A stretch of 64,000 nt of DNA from Oscillospiraceae bacterium (GCA_017406005.1 JAFQZI010000092.1:1-64000); one strand, 5' to 3'; positions 1 to 8,434 are shown, numbered from the stretch's first letter. A program made the numbers and translations. Notes: a model not told the origin generated them from the sequence alone.

Positions 1-299
1 ACGACATACGGGTTGTCATTGATCCGGAAAGACCTGCCGTGCCCCCGGTGATCCACGCCCCAGACACTGTACCCCGCCTGAAGCATGTAGTAGATCGATT
101 CGGTAAACTTCTGTACGGACTCCGTAAAACCGTGGCTGAGCACGATAACGCCCTTTTCCCCGTCCGCCTGAAAGTGTTCGTAATAAATCGGCTGGCCTTT
201 GATGCGCTCAAACGTTCCCGTTGTTTTTCTCCCGGCAAGATAGGGCTCTGCCTTTTCTCTCATCTCAAGGGCATAGTTGTCTTCCCTGATCCAGTTCAT
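1..299 (-). CDS. Alpha/beta hydrolase (lysophospholipase/monoglyceride-lipase type), N-terminal part
   Basis: This gene runs leftward off the window, so only about 99 N-terminal residues are visible. The translation begins MNWIREDNYALEMREKAEPY and continues with a Gly-rich 'VIVLSHGFTES' strand-turn, which is the oxyanion-hole HG motif of alpha/beta hydrolases, and then 'VWGVDHRGHGRS', the typical GxxxxxHRGxGxS segment of the PldB/monoglyceride-lipase group. The nucleophile GxSxG and the catalytic Asp and His lie outside the window. The start at 299 is supported by a GGAG-like ribosome-binding site just upstream. There is no visible signal peptide, so it is probably cytoplasmic. The substrate cannot be inferred. 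The family call is good and the exact function is unknown. Confidence 0.8.
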   Translation of the reverse strand, partial: MNWIREDNYALEMREKAEPYLAGRKTTGTFERIKGQPIYYEHFQADGEKGVIVLSHGFTESVQKFTESIYYMLQAGYSVWGVDHRGHGRSFRINDNPYV

Positions 300-372
300 T
301 TTTTCCCACTCCGTTCCTTGTAAATATAATATATTTGGTTATTATTCAGTTCCGGCCTTCCCACTATACTAA

Positions 373-420
373 GCTCGCGACCTCGCACCGAAATCGAGGT
401 AAAATGTTCCCTTCGCGAGC
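373..420. repeat. Palindromic intergenic repeat, copy A
   Basis: A 48-bp element bounded by GCTCGCGA and its exact inverse TCGCGAGC. It lies between the leftmost hydrolase gene and the 3' end of the aldo/keto reductase. Its reverse complement matches the copies at 12693, 14131 and 20518, including the internal ACCTCGATTT-GGTGC core, so this copy is inverted relative to the other three. The flanks (tatact / atag) extend the symmetry weakly. Confidence 0.85.
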
Positions 421-454
421 CATAGAATGCACTCATTACGAAGCGTCTGACCAG

Positions 455-1651
455 TTAATTGTTATTTTCCTTCATTTTTGCTGCCGCTTCTGCGCGTTCC
501 CGGCAGATTTCTTCCCAGCTCTTCTGCTGTTTCATCATCTCGGCAAACTTTGCAAGTTCTTCGGGTACCCGGATTTTCTGCGGGCATGCATGGGCACACT
601 GGCCGCAGCCGATACAGGCATCCGCACGTTTTCCTTCCTCTATTGCACTGTACCGCATGACAACATTGAAGCTGCGGTGTATTGCCATATCATTGGCCAT
701 GCTCAGGAGATACGGAATATCCAGCCCCATCGGGCAGCCGGCACAGCAGTAACGGCAGCCGGTGCATGGGATCAGCCTGGCTATGCTGCCGCTGACCTCT
801 CTGATCAGCTCCAGCTCTTTTTCATTGAGCGGCTCCTCTTCGGAAAAGGTTCTGATATTGTCCTCCATCTGCTGCAGGTTAGACATGCCGCTGAGGATCA
901 TCGTCGGCTTTGGCACTGTCTGCAGCCAGCGAAACGCCCAGGCCGGAACACTCTCATCAGGACGGTAGGATCGAAGCTTTTCCTCGATTTCCGCATCAAA
1001 AGCGGCAAGCCTTCCGCCGCGAACAGGCTCCATCACCCAGACAGGCAAACCGGCATCCTTCAGGATTTCACATTTGCGTCTGGCGTCCTGCAGCGTCCAG
1101 TCCACATAGTTCAGCTGAATCTGGCAGAACTCCATCTCCTTTCCGTACATGGAGAGGAACTCTTTCAATGCGTCCGGTGCGGCATGGCAGGAAAAACCGA
1201 GATGGCGGATCCGTCCGTTCGCCTTCTGCTTCAGGAAGTATTCCACACAACCGTTTTCGGGTTTGCAGTAATAGCGCATGGAATTCTCATTCACGTTGTG
1301 CAGGAGATAAAAGTCAAAATAGTCAACTCCGCACTTTTTCAGCTGAGTCTCAAACACTTCCTCCGGGTCGAGCGGCGTCACTCCCGGGACATTCTGGTGG
1401 CCGGGGAACTTGTCAGCCAGATACCAGCTCTCCCGCGGATAACGGGACAAAGATTTGCCGATCGCTGTTTCGGAATTGCCCTCGTGATAAGGAAGCGCGG
1501 TATCGAAATAATTGACCCCGGATGCGATCGCTGTGTCCACCATGCGGTCGAGTTCAACCATGTCGATGGAGCCATTTTCCAGAAGGGGCAGCCTCATCGT
1601 GCCGAATCCAAGCGACGAAAGCTGAAGATCCTGAAAAGAATGATAAATCAT
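455..1651 (-). CDS. Aldo/keto reductase with C-terminal 2x[4Fe-4S] ferredoxin-like domain
   Basis: A 398-residue protein. Residues 1-285 form an aldo/keto reductase barrel with the catalytic tetrad visible as Asp50, Tyr55 (YFDTALPYH), Lys81 (LADKFPG) and His118 (YLLHN). The C-terminus carries two Cys-x2-Cys-x2-Cys-x3-Cys-Pro motifs (CTGCRYCCAGCP and CIGCGQCAHACP), as in the anaerobe group of iron-sulfur AKR proteins. The family reduces or oxidises carbonyls with NAD(P)H, and the clusters suggest electron exchange with a redox partner. The start at 1651 was chosen over an upstream in-frame ATG because AAAAGGAGG sits 7 nt before it. A minus-strand promoter lies at 1680-1709. The gene appears monocistronic. 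The substrate is unknown. Confidence 0.88.
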   Translation of the reverse strand: MIYHSFQDLQLSSLGFGTMRLPLLENGSIDMVELDRMVDTAIASGVNYFDTALPYHEGNSETAIGKSLSRYPRESWYLADKFPGHQNVPGVTPLDPEEVFETQLKKCGVDYFDFYLLHNVNENSMRYYCKPENGCVEYFLKQKANGRIRHLGFSCHAAPDALKEFLSMYGKEMEFCQIQLNYVDWTLQDARRKCEILKDAGLPVWVMEPVRGGRLAAFDAEIEEKLRSYRPDESVPAWAFRWLQTVPKPTMILSGMSNLQQMEDNIRTFSEEEPLNEKELELIREVSGSIARLIPCTGCRYCCAGCPMGLDIPYLLSMANDMAIHRSFNVVMRYSAIEEGKRADACIGCGQCAHACPQKIRVPEELAKFAEMMKQQKSWEEICRERAEAAAKMKENNN

Positions 1652-1679
1652 GGTAATGCCTCCTTTTCTTTTTTTGTTC

Positions 1680-1709
1680 ATTTTATCACACACAGGGCAA
1701 AAGAATCAA
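1680..1709 (-). promoter_or_regulatory. Promoter of the aldo/keto reductase
   Basis: On the minus strand TTGATT (1709-1704) and TAAAAT (1685-1680) are separated by 18 bp, about 30 bp upstream of the reductase start. A short TTTCTCT/AGAGAAA inverted repeat lies immediately upstream (about 1726-1742) and could be an operator. Confidence 0.5.
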
Positions 1710-1758
1710 GAAAAAGTACCTTTCTTTTCTCTAAAAGAGAAACAAATCAGAATATACC

Positions 1759-1787
1759 TTGACACGGCGTGTTTTAACTGATAGAAT
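1759..1787 (+). promoter_or_regulatory. Promoter of potABCD
   Basis: TTGACA (1759-1764), a 17-bp spacer, TAGAAT (1782-1787). Transcription would begin near 1794, leaving a leader of about 304 nt before potA at 2098. The 446-bp gap between the reductase start and potA is filled by this promoter, the reductase promoter and the structured leader. Confidence 0.65.
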
Positions 1788-1794
1788 GAGTCGT

Positions 1795-2082
1795 CTCAAT
1801 TGGATATCGGTCAAGAGTTTATCCGAAGCAAGATAATACCCGCACCTGTGCGGCGGCAACTTCTGTTGCCTTATTGATTGAGTTAAAAGCTCAAGTTTTA
1901 TAAGTTGGTAACTATAAACCAAGTGCTTTACAGCATGCAAACTTGTGAAATGGTCAATAAGAGTAGTAAAAGTAATCTTTGCTATATAGACTCTGAAACC
2001 AGTTGGGCCCGCGTCTTTCATAAGGCGCATTTGTGGCTTGTAAACAGGCGGTGCATGCGTGCACTGTCTGTTTTATTCTTTT
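1795..2082 (+). promoter_or_regulatory. Structured potA leader ending in a terminator-like hairpin (candidate riboswitch or attenuator)
   Basis: The leader folds by eye into several domains. Domain 1 is closed by CTCAAT (1795-1800) with ATTGAG (1877-1882). It encloses three hairpins: GGATA/TATCC, CCGCAC-ct-GTGCGG (1840-1853) and GGCAAC-ttct-GTTGCC (1855-1870). Domain 2 is closed by CAAGTTT (1892-1898) with AAACTTG (1939-1945) and encloses TTGG/CCAA and TGCT/AGCA hairpins. Domain 3 is TGGT...ACCA with inner AGAGT/ACTCT (1951-2001). A GCGTCTT/AAGGCGC hairpin follows (2011-2028). The last element is a 14-bp hairpin, 2042-2055 with 2060-2073 around a TGCG loop, followed by TATTCTTTT just before the potA ribosome-binding site. 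I do not recognise it as a named riboswitch class. Transcriptional attenuation of the operon is an inference from this architecture. Confidence 0.55.
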
Positions 2083-2097
2083 GGGAGGGCATGCCGC

Positions 2098-3231
2098 ATG
2101 AAAAAAATCATCGAACTGAAAAACATCAGCAAATCCTTTGACGGAGAAAAGGTGCTCGATAATATCAACCTTGATATCTATGACAATGAGTTTATCACAC
2201 TTTTGGGGAGCAGCGGATGCGGGAAAACCACGACGCTGCGGATTATCGGAGGTTTTGAGACGCCGGATACCGGAGATGTTTTTTTCATGGGCGAGCGCAT
2301 CAATGACCTGCCGCCCCACAAGCGCAACGTCAATACCGTTTTTCAGCGCTACGCGCTCTTTCCCCATCTGAATGTCTTTGAAAACATCGCCTTCCCCCTG
2401 CGGGAAAAAAAGGAAAAGCGTGATGTGATCGATCAGAAAGTACATGAGGTGCTGGATCTCGTAGCCCTGAAAGGCTTCGAGAGGCGGAATGTGAACACCC
2501 TTTCCGGCGGCCAGCAGCAGCGCGTTGCCATAGCCAGAGCAATCATCAACCGGCCGAAGGTCCTTCTCCTGGACGAGCCTCTCGCCGCGCTTGACCTCAA
2601 GCTCCGGAAGGACATGCAGCAGGAGCTGAAGAACCTCCAGAAGGCAACCGGGATCACCTTTGTCTTCGTCACGCACGACCAGGAGGAAGCCCTTTCCATG
2701 TCCGACACGGTGGTCGTCATGTCCGAGGGGCGTATCCAGCAGATCGGGACTCCGGTTGATATCTATAATGAACCGAAAAATGCTTTTGTAGCGGACTTTA
2801 TCGGGGAAAGCAATATCCTCGACGGGCTGATGCTGGCAGACAGGCTGGTTGCCTTCTCCGGGCAGCGCTTCAACTGCCTGGACAGCGGGTTTGATCCGCG
2901 CGAACCGGTCGACGTTGTCATCCGCCCGGAAGATGTTGACATCGTTCCCGAGGAAAAAGGAATGCTGAAGGGCGTTGTGACTTCCGTGACCTTCCTCGGC
3001 GTGCATTATGAAATCATCGTCGATATCAACGGCTTCAAATGGATGATCCAGACCACGGATTTTGTAGATGTGGATGAACGGATCGGGATCTATCTCGAAC
3101 CGGATGCCATCCACGTCATGAAAAAATCCGAGTATTCCGGCCTGTACGGAGACTACTCCTCCTTCTCCAATGAATTTGACGAACTCGAGGATCCCGGAGC
3201 GGAAGAGGCGGAAAGCGAGGAGGAAGCATGA
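2098..3231 (+). CDS. potA: Spermidine/putrescine-type ABC transporter ATP-binding protein
   Basis: A 377-residue ABC ATPase of the PotA type, the energising cytoplasmic subunit for polyamine-type importers. It shows Walker [10 protein letters not shown] near residue 36, the signature LSGGQQQR near 137, Walker B VLLLDEP near 157 and the H-loop THD near 191. A C-terminal TOBE-like regulatory domain follows from about residue 235. The extreme C-terminus is a very acidic tail (EEAESEEEA), which is a little unusual. The start at 2098 is preceded by GGGAGGG. An upstream in-frame ATG at 2059 was rejected because it lies inside the leader hairpin. The stop overlaps the potB start by four bases (ATGA), showing tight translational coupling within potABCD. 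Confidence 0.93.
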   Translation: MKKIIELKNISKSFDGEKVLDNINLDIYDNEFITLLGSSGCGKTTTLRIIGGFETPDTGDVFFMGERINDLPPHKRNVNTVFQRYALFPHLNVFENIAFPLREKKEKRDVIDQKVHEVLDLVALKGFERRNVNTLSGGQQQRVAIARAIINRPKVLLLDEPLAALDLKLRKDMQQELKNLQKATGITFVFVTHDQEEALSMSDTVVVMSEGRIQQIGTPVDIYNEPKNAFVADFIGESNILDGLMLADRLVAFSGQRFNCLDSGFDPREPVDVVIRPEDVDIVPEEKGMLKGVVTSVTFLGVHYEIIVDINGFKWMIQTTDFVDVDERIGIYLEPDAIHVMKKSEYSGLYGDYSSFSNEFDELEDPGAEEAESEEEA

Positions 3232-4094
3232 ACAGGGCAGCTGTAAAAGAGCGAAAGAGCCTTGCACAGTTCTTCTGCCTCACACCGTATTCCGTATGGG
3301 CGGCACTTTTCATTGTCGTCCCGCTGATTTTTGTAGCATATTACGCGTTGACGGATAACAATTATCGCTTCACCCTCGACAATCTCACCCGTTTCTTCAC
3401 GGCAACCTCCACCGTAGGCGACACCGAAGTGCACACCTATCTGGTGATCTTTATGCGATCCCTCCGTCTTGCCGTAATCTCTACGATCATCTGCTTTCTG
3501 ATGGGGTATCCCATTGCCTATATCATTGCGAGGGCTCCGGCAAAAACACAATCCATCCTCATCACGCTGATCATGATCCCGATGTGGATGAACTTCCTGA
3601 TCCGCACCTACGCCTGGATGACCATCCTGCAGGATACCGGTATCCTGAACGGTTTTCTGGGCATGCTCCACCTCGGCAAGGTGCATATCATCGGCACGGA
3701 AACGGCCGTCGTCATCGGCATGGTGTATGATTACTTCCCCTATATGATCCTGCCGATCTATTCCGTGATGGCCAAGCTGGACATCCGCCTGCTGGAGGCT
3801 GCCAAGGATCTCGGCTGCAACAGCTTCGGCGTGCTGCGGCGCGTGATCTTCCCGCTGAGCCTTCCGGGGGTCATTTCCGGGATCAATATGGTCCTCGTCC
3901 CGTCCATCAGCACGTTCTATATCTCCCAGAAGCTCGGCAACGGGAAGTTCTACCTGATCGGTGATGCGATCGAAGGCCAGTATGTAGCGAACAACCTGCA
4001 TTTTGCCGCAGCGATTGCCCTGATCCTGATGGTTATCCTGCTGGTGTGCATGGCGCTTCTGCAGCGCTTTGCCAACAAGCGGACAACCGTCTGA
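3228..4094 (+). CDS. potB: Spermidine/putrescine ABC transporter permease PotB
   Basis: A 288-residue inner-membrane permease of the PotB type. There is a hydrophobic N-terminal segment ([19 protein letters not shown]), further membrane spans, and the cytoplasmic coupling loop '[25 protein letters not shown]' near residue 185, which is the EAA motif that docks onto the ATPase. The gene begins on the ATGA overlap with potA and ends 16 bp before potC. Together with PotC it would form the membrane channel. Family assignment is firm. The actual substrate (spermidine, putrescine or another amine) is inferred only from family and operon order. Confidence 0.92.
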   Translation: MNRAAVKERKSLAQFFCLTPYSVWAALFIVVPLIFVAYYALTDNNYRFTLDNLTRFFTATSTVGDTEVHTYLVIFMRSLRLAVISTIICFLMGYPIAYIIARAPAKTQSILITLIMIPMWMNFLIRTYAWMTILQDTGILNGFLGMLHLGKVHIIGTETAVVIGMVYDYFPYMILPIYSVMAKLDIRLLEAAKDLGCNSFGVLRRVIFPLSLPGVISGINMVLVPSISTFYISQKLGNGKFYLIGDAIEGQYVANNLHFAAAIALILMVILLVCMALLQRFANKRTTV

Positions 4095-4110
4095 AAGGAG
4101 GAAGACCGGA

Positions 4111-4941
4111 ATGAAAACTGCATCGAAAATCTATACGGCACTGATCATGATCTTCCTCTTCGCCCCGATTGCCATTCTGCTGGTGTTTTCTTTCAATGCG
4201 AGCAAGAGCCTTTCCGTTTTTTCGGGCTTTTCCCTCAACTGGTACAGAGAGCTGTTTAAGGACTCGGAAACCCTTCGCTCTGTTCGAAATACCCTGGTGC
4301 TTGCCCTGAGCGCATCCGTGATCTCCACCATACTGGGCACGGCTGCCGCCGTGGGAATGGACAAGCTCAGGAACAAGATGTACCTTGCGACGCTTGAAAG
4401 CGTGACCAATATCCCGATGATCAACCCGGATATCATCACCGGTATCTCGCTGATGCTGATGTTCGTCTTTGTCGGCAGGCTGTTCGGAGCCGCAACGAGC
4501 CTGAACTTCACCACCATGCTGATCGCGCATATCACCTTCTGTCTGCCGTACGTGATCCTGCAGGTACTGCCGAAGCTGAAACAGATGGACCGCTCTCTTC
4601 CCGAAGCGGCAATGGATCTCGGCTGCACACCTTTCCGCGCTTTCTTCAAGGCAACGCTGCCGGAGATCATGCCCGGAATCATAACCGGCATGCTCATGGC
4701 CTTTACCCTTTCGCTTGACGACTTCGTCATCAGTTATTTTACGACCGGCAACAGCTTTCAGACGCTGCCGATCCGCATCTACAACATGACGAAAAAAACC
4801 GTCACACCCAAGATGTACGCCCTTGCAACAATCATCTTCTTTGTGATCCTGACGCTGCTCCTGATTTCCAACTCCATCGATTCCGACGGTAAGGAGAAGA
4901 AACACAGAAAAAACAAAAAAACCGAGGAGGCAAAAAACTGA
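4111..4941 (+). CDS. potC: Spermidine/putrescine ABC transporter permease PotC
   Basis: A 276-residue permease, the partner of PotB. The N-terminus is a membrane span (IYTALIMIFLFAPIAILLVF), and the EAA loop is 'EAAMDLGCTPFRAFFKATLPEIMPG' near residue 165. It ends in a basic cytoplasmic tail (KEKKHRKNKK). The start at 4111 was chosen for the AAAGGAGGA site 9 nt upstream. The alternative ATG at 4069 lies inside potB and has no such site. The stop codon overlaps the potD start by one base (TGATG), so the four genes form one unit. No sign of truncation. Confidence 0.92.
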   Translation: MKTASKIYTALIMIFLFAPIAILLVFSFNASKSLSVFSGFSLNWYRELFKDSETLRSVRNTLVLALSASVISTILGTAAAVGMDKLRNKMYLATLESVTNIPMINPDIITGISLMLMFVFVGRLFGAATSLNFTTMLIAHITFCLPYVILQVLPKLKQMDRSLPEAAMDLGCTPFRAFFKATLPEIMPGIITGMLMAFTLSLDDFVISYFTTGNSFQTLPIRIYNMTKKTVTPKMYALATIIFFVILTLLLISNSIDSDGKEKKHRKNKKTEEAKN

Positions 4942-6053
4942 TGAAAAGAACACTCTCCCTTGCACTGGTCCTTGTAATGGTACTCGGCATGGCGCTTCTG
5001 GCCGGCTGCGGCAAAACAGAGACCCAGACTCTCAACGTCTACAACTGGGGTGAATATATCTCTGACGGTTCCGAGGATTCTCTTGACACCATCAAGGCAT
5101 TTGAAAGCTGGTACGAACAGACCTACAAGAAAAAAGTGAAGGTCAACTATTCAACCTTTGCCACGAATGAAGACATGTACGCCAAGCTCTCCAGCGGTGC
5201 CGTGAGCTATGATGTGATCTTCCCGAGTGACTATATGATTGCCCGTCTCGTGGCAGAAAACAAACTCCTCCCGCTGAATTTCGATAACATCCCCAACTAC
5301 AAGACAATCGATGAAAGCTTCCGCGACCTGTATTACGACCCGGACAACCTCTATTCCGTGCCCTATACCTACAATATGATCGGCATCATCTACAACGCAA
5401 ACGTGGTGGATGAAGAGGATGCCGGCGGCTGGGACCTTATCTGGAATGAGAAGTATGCCGGGAATATCCTTCAGTTCAACAACAGCCGTGACGCATTTGC
5501 CACCGCCCAGTACAAGCTCGGGCTCGACGTCAATTCCGAAGACCGCTCCACCTGGGACCAGGCTCTCGCCGAGCTCAAAAAGCAGGCTCCCCTGGTGAAG
5601 AGCTATGTGATGGATGAGATCTACAACATGCTCGAATCCGGCGAGGCTGCGATCGGCGTCTACTATGCGGGTGACTACTTCACCATGCTGGATGCGCAGG
5701 CTGACAGCGTAGACCTTCAGTTCTATTATCCGGAGCCTACCAACTACTTTGTCGACGCCATGTGCATTCCTTCCTGCTGCCAGAATAAGGAGCTTGCTGA
5801 AATCTTCATCAACTATATGCTTTCGGAAGAGCCGGCCATTGCCAATGCGGAATTCACCTATTATGCCTCCCCCAACTCCATCGTCTACAACAACGAAGGC
5901 TACCTGGAAGATCTCGGCGAAGATACCATTGCCATTCTTTATCCGGGCATCGAATCCTTCAAGGAGAATTACAACATTTACGCCTACCACAACCTGAACA
6001 ACGATCAGCTTGACTATATCAACACCCTCTGGGAATCCCTCAAAATCAACTGA
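4941..6053 (+). CDS. potD: Polyamine-type ABC transporter substrate-binding lipoprotein
   Basis: A 370-residue extracellular solute-binding protein. The N-terminus is a lipoprotein signal peptide with lipobox LAGC (Cys23 would be lipidated and anchor it to the outer face of the membrane). The mature start 'TLNVYNWGEYISDG' is the hallmark opening of the PotD/PotF family, with a Trp-Gly-Glu-Tyr ligand-pocket strand. Length matches the family (about 350). It is the last gene of the operon, overlapping potC by one base, with GAGGAGG upstream and a terminator at 6069-6101. I infer polyamine uptake from family resemblance. Binding residues were not individually checked. Confidence 0.92.
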   Translation: MKRTLSLALVLVMVLGMALLAGCGKTETQTLNVYNWGEYISDGSEDSLDTIKAFESWYEQTYKKKVKVNYSTFATNEDMYAKLSSGAVSYDVIFPSDYMIARLVAENKLLPLNFDNIPNYKTIDESFRDLYYDPDNLYSVPYTYNMIGIIYNANVVDEEDAGGWDLIWNEKYAGNILQFNNSRDAFATAQYKLGLDVNSEDRSTWDQALAELKKQAPLVKSYVMDEIYNMLESGEAAIGVYYAGDYFTMLDAQADSVDLQFYYPEPTNYFVDAMCIPSCCQNKELAEIFINYMLSEEPAIANAEFTYYASPNSIVYNNEGYLEDLGEDTIAILYPGIESFKENYNIYAYHNLNNDQLDYINTLWESLKIN

Positions 6054-6068
6054 TCCATATTGATGGCC

Positions 6069-6107
6069 AATCCCCGGTGCCTGCAAACGGCCCCGGGGAT
6101 TCTTATA
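6069..6107 (+). terminator. Terminator of potABCD
   Basis: AATCCCCGG (6069-6077) pairs with CCGGGGATT (6093-6101), followed by a short T-containing tract, 15 bp after the potD stop. Confidence 0.75.
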
Positions 6108-6161
6108 TGTATTTCCAGTGATAACCTCCGCTGGTGTACCGCTGCCCTTAGCATACGGGAC

Positions 6162-6191
6162 TTGACTGCTTTTTTGTTTCACTGATATAAT
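6162..6191 (+). promoter_or_regulatory. Promoter of the metallophosphoesterase gene
   Basis: TTGACT (6162-6167), an 18-bp spacer, TATAAT (6186-6191), 30 bp upstream of the start codon at 6222. Confidence 0.65.
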
Positions 6192-6221
6192 AAACACACA
6201 TACAACTATAAGAACGGTAAA

Positions 6222-7532
6222 ATGTCTACCTTTAAACCTTATTTTGTGACTGTGCTCATCGGCATACTGGCAGCGCTGATAATATTTCTCTCTCTGGGAG
6301 AAGCCTCCCAGGAAGACAGGAAAGCATCTGACAGTCCGGCTGCCACGGAAGTGAAACAGGAGATCCCGATGCTGCCGGGCGGGCTGAAAATCGCCGTAGG
6401 ATCTGACCTTCATTTTGATCCGGACAACACAGACAAGAGCAAGGAGCTTTCCGCTGTTGTCTATAACCCGGAGCTGGTTGACGCACTGCTCTGGGATGCC
6501 AGGAAAGAGGGTGCGGAGATCCTGCTGCTCACGGGCGATGTCGTCAACGGCGGAAAAATCCACCGCCATACCGCACTCGCGGAAAAGCTGCAGCAGGCGG
6601 AGAAAGACGGGTTAGCAATATACGTTTTGCCCGGCAACCATGATCTCGGCCCCGTCACCCAGACGGAGTTTGCGGAAGTGTATGCGCCTTTCGGCTACGA
6701 GGAGGCCTTTTCACGGGATCCGACATCTCTCAGTTACTGTGTTTTCCGAGATGATGTAATGCTGCTGATGATGGACACCGGCGGATATACTGTATCTGCC
6801 ATTGATCTGTCGGGGGCACCAGACCGCTCGGCTGTCTATGCTTTTCTTTCCGAAAAAACTCTGCAGTGGGCAGAAAAGATGCTCCGAGAAGCAGAAACAC
6901 GCAAGGTGCCCGTGCTGTGTGCGGGGCACTACAACCTTCTGCCGGCTGTCAGCAGAGAAGAGGGCGGGTTTTACCTTGAAAACGGAACCCGCTTTGCAGA
7001 ACTGTTGAGAAAGTATTCCGTACCGCTGTATCTGAGCGGCCATATGCACATCCGGTCAGTCTATCAGGAAAACGGCCTCACCGAGCTCTTGACAGAGTAT
7101 CTGCTTTCTTATCCTTCCGGTTACAGCCTGCTAAACCTGACGGGAGAATCGGTGCAGGGGATCCCCCGCAGGATCGACGTTGAAGGGTGGGCTGCGGAAA
7201 ACGGCTCGGATGACCCTGTGCTGCTGCATTATTCCGCATGGCAGCAGGAGGAGCTGAAGAAATACTGCAGGAGTGCCGTGGAAGCAATGGCGCAGCGGGA
7301 TCATGTGCTGAAAGAGAATGAGATCGAACTCGCAGCGGACTTTTTTTATCAGACTATGGATGCCTTCTGGGCCGGGACACTCAGCCAGCAGGGAGAGACG
7401 CTGACAGCATTGCCGGGATATAAGGAGTTCTTCCACTGTGCGGACGGCTTCACCTTCGGCCGGTGGATCAGGGAAATGTTTGAATCCGCTTCTCCCCTGA
7501 TGGCCGGGTTTACGCTGCAGATTTCTTCATGA
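6222..7532 (+). CDS. Membrane-anchored metallophosphoesterase
   Basis: A 436-residue calcineurin-like phosphoesterase. All signature metal-binding blocks are present in order: SDLHFD (Asp-x-His) near residue 61, TGDVVNGG near 104, GNHD near 139, AGHYN near 235 and GHMH near 266. These coordinate a dinuclear metal centre that hydrolyses phosphomono- or diesters. An N-terminal hydrophobic span (VTVLIGILAALIIFLSL) suggests an uncleaved anchor or signal peptide, placing the catalytic domain outside the cell. The ribosome-binding site is weak (AAGAACGG). The gene is monocistronic, bounded by its own promoter and a strong terminator at 7583-7618. The substrate is unknown. Confidence 0.88.
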   Translation: MSTFKPYFVTVLIGILAALIIFLSLGEASQEDRKASDSPAATEVKQEIPMLPGGLKIAVGSDLHFDPDNTDKSKELSAVVYNPELVDALLWDARKEGAEILLLTGDVVNGGKIHRHTALAEKLQQAEKDGLAIYVLPGNHDLGPVTQTEFAEVYAPFGYEEAFSRDPTSLSYCVFRDDVMLLMMDTGGYTVSAIDLSGAPDRSAVYAFLSEKTLQWAEKMLREAETRKVPVLCAGHYNLLPAVSREEGGFYLENGTRFAELLRKYSVPLYLSGHMHIRSVYQENGLTELLTEYLLSYPSGYSLLNLTGESVQGIPRRIDVEGWAAENGSDDPVLLHYSAWQQEELKKYCRSAVEAMAQRDHVLKENEIELAADFFYQTMDAFWAGTLSQQGETLTALPGYKEFFHCADGFTFGRWIREMFESASPLMAGFTLQISS

Positions 7533-7582
7533 TTAAGGCTACCTTTTAGTCCTCTATGAGACTTATCATACTATGGTGGCAG

Positions 7583-7618
7583 ATATAGAATCCGTGAAAA
7601 AACCGGATTCTATATTTT
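7583..7618 (+). terminator. Terminator after the metallophosphoesterase gene
   Basis: Perfect 12-bp stem ATATAGAATCCG (7583-7594) with CGGATTCTATAT (7604-7615), then TTTTG. Confidence 0.85.
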
Positions 7619-7675
7619 GTATAAAGCATATGATAAAGTTCACAAAATAATCCATAAAATTATCATATTTGCGGA

Positions 7676-7704
7676 TTGCTTTATTCCCGCGGAACGGGTA
7701 TAAT
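7676..7704 (+). promoter_or_regulatory. Promoter of the SseB-like gene
   Basis: TTGCTT (7676-7681), a 17-bp spacer, TATAAT (7699-7704), 32 bp before the start at 7736. Confidence 0.6.
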
Positions 7705-7735
7705 GGCGCACGATAATCTCAAAGGAGGTTTTCAG

Positions 7736-8236
7736 ATGCGCAATATGCCCTTGCAAAGGGAGAGATATATGCCCGTTTTCGCCGAGGCAGCCGCAGCGAC
7801 TGTCAAGAGCAGAAGCGAGGAAGAAGACCGGTTTGCCCTGTCCATGCTCGGGAAATGCTATATCAACGGTGAAAAATTCATCTGCCCTTATGACGAGACA
7901 GACAACCCAAGGATGTTTAAACGGCCTGTGATCCAGCTCGGCAATCAGCACTTTCTCTGGGTATTCACTTCTCAGGAAGAAGCGCTGAAGGCTGACTGCT
8001 TCAAAGTGATGGAAACACCGGTGGTTGAAGTGGTGCAGACGGTGCTGAACTCTGATGATAACCCGCCGTTTGACGGGCTTGCCGTTAATCTCCACTCCGG
8101 CCAGAAGGAGCCTATGCCCTACATAGCGCTGCGAAGCGAACTCAAGGAAATCGACCAGCAGTGCAGAGATACCTTTGAGCGCTTTATCATCCCAAAGATG
8201 ATGGAAATGCAGGTACATACTATAAAAATTCGCTAA
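7736..8236 (+). CDS. SseB-domain-like protein of unknown function
   Basis: A 166-residue soluble protein. The start at 7736 is fixed by an AAAGGAGG site 7 nt upstream. The longer reading from 7676 would cross the promoter. The stretch 'FLWVFTSQEEALKA' near residue 75, followed about 40 residues later by 'FDGLAVNLHSG', resembles the core of SseB N-terminal domains ('lpvFTs.ee....' and 'idGlvvNp'). I therefore suggest that family with moderate doubt. There is no signal peptide, membrane span or enzymatic motif. The gene stands alone between its own promoter and the small-RNA gene. It could equally be an unrelated hypothetical protein. Confidence 0.5.
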   Translation: MRNMPLQRERYMPVFAEAAAATVKSRSEEEDRFALSMLGKCYINGEKFICPYDETDNPRMFKRPVIQLGNQHFLWVFTSQEEALKADCFKVMETPVVEVVQTVLNSDDNPPFDGLAVNLHSGQKEPMPYIALRSELKEIDQQCRDTFERFIIPKMMEMQVHTIKIR

Positions 8237-8254
8237 AAAACTTTTAAAAAGTTA

Positions 8255-8283
8255 TTGACAATTTATTTTCTTTTTGTTATATT
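8255..8283 (+). promoter_or_regulatory. Strong promoter of the small RNA
   Basis: TTGACA (8255-8260), a 17-bp spacer, TATATT (8278-8283), with no open reading frame following before the terminator at 8404-8428. Confidence 0.7.
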
Positions 8284-8289
8284 TTATAG

Positions 8290-8434
8290 CAACCAAAGAG
8301 CAGGTTTAAATGTACCTCTCTTTTCGCTTCCATATCCCTGATAACCGTAGACCTTCTTGGATCTGGAAGCGCATCCTTTAGAGAATCCCTTCTCCTCCTC
8401 CAGCCCTCTGCTAGATGCAGGGGGTTTTCCTTTT
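8290..8434 (+). ncRNA. Candidate small regulatory RNA (about 145 nt) with a C/U-rich anti-Shine-Dalgarno tract
   Basis: A free-standing transcription unit with its own consensus promoter, no plausible ORF and an intrinsic terminator. Three hairpins are visible. Hairpin 1 is AAAGAG-c-AGGT (8295-8305) with ACCTCTCTTT (8314-8323). Hairpin 2 is a 13-bp arm, 8325-8337, with 8359-8371 and one mismatch. The terminator is CCCTCTGC (8404-8411) with GCAGGGGG (8417-8424) and TTTT. Between hairpin 2 and the terminator an apparently unpaired stretch contains TCCCTTCTCCTCCTCC (8386-8401), complementary to GGAGGAGG ribosome-binding sites. It does not match 6S, SRP, tmRNA or RNase P as I know them. Action on mRNA translation is an inference. 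Confidence 0.6.

Noticed and set aside
335..1762. 475-codon plus-strand open frame
   Set aside because: It lies opposite the aldo/keto reductase, has no ribosome-binding site or recognisable motif, and its composition mirrors the real gene.
1998..2014. T-box-like sequence AGTTGGGCCCGCG in the potA leader
   Set aside because: It matches the T-box core at only about nine of thirteen positions, and the long Stem I with a specifier loop is not present in the expected place. I kept it as an unclassified leader.
1954..3267. 437-codon minus-strand frame across potA
   Set aside because: Antisense shadow of potA, whose ATPase motifs are intact on the plus strand.
5151..6569. 472-codon minus-strand frame
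   Set aside because: Antisense to potD and to the phosphoesterase gene; it crosses a terminator and promoter and has no motifs.
8290..8434. 6S RNA or small SRP RNA identity
   Set aside because: No single long bulged helix as in 6S and no GGAAGC...GCAGUA apical loop as in SRP RNA.
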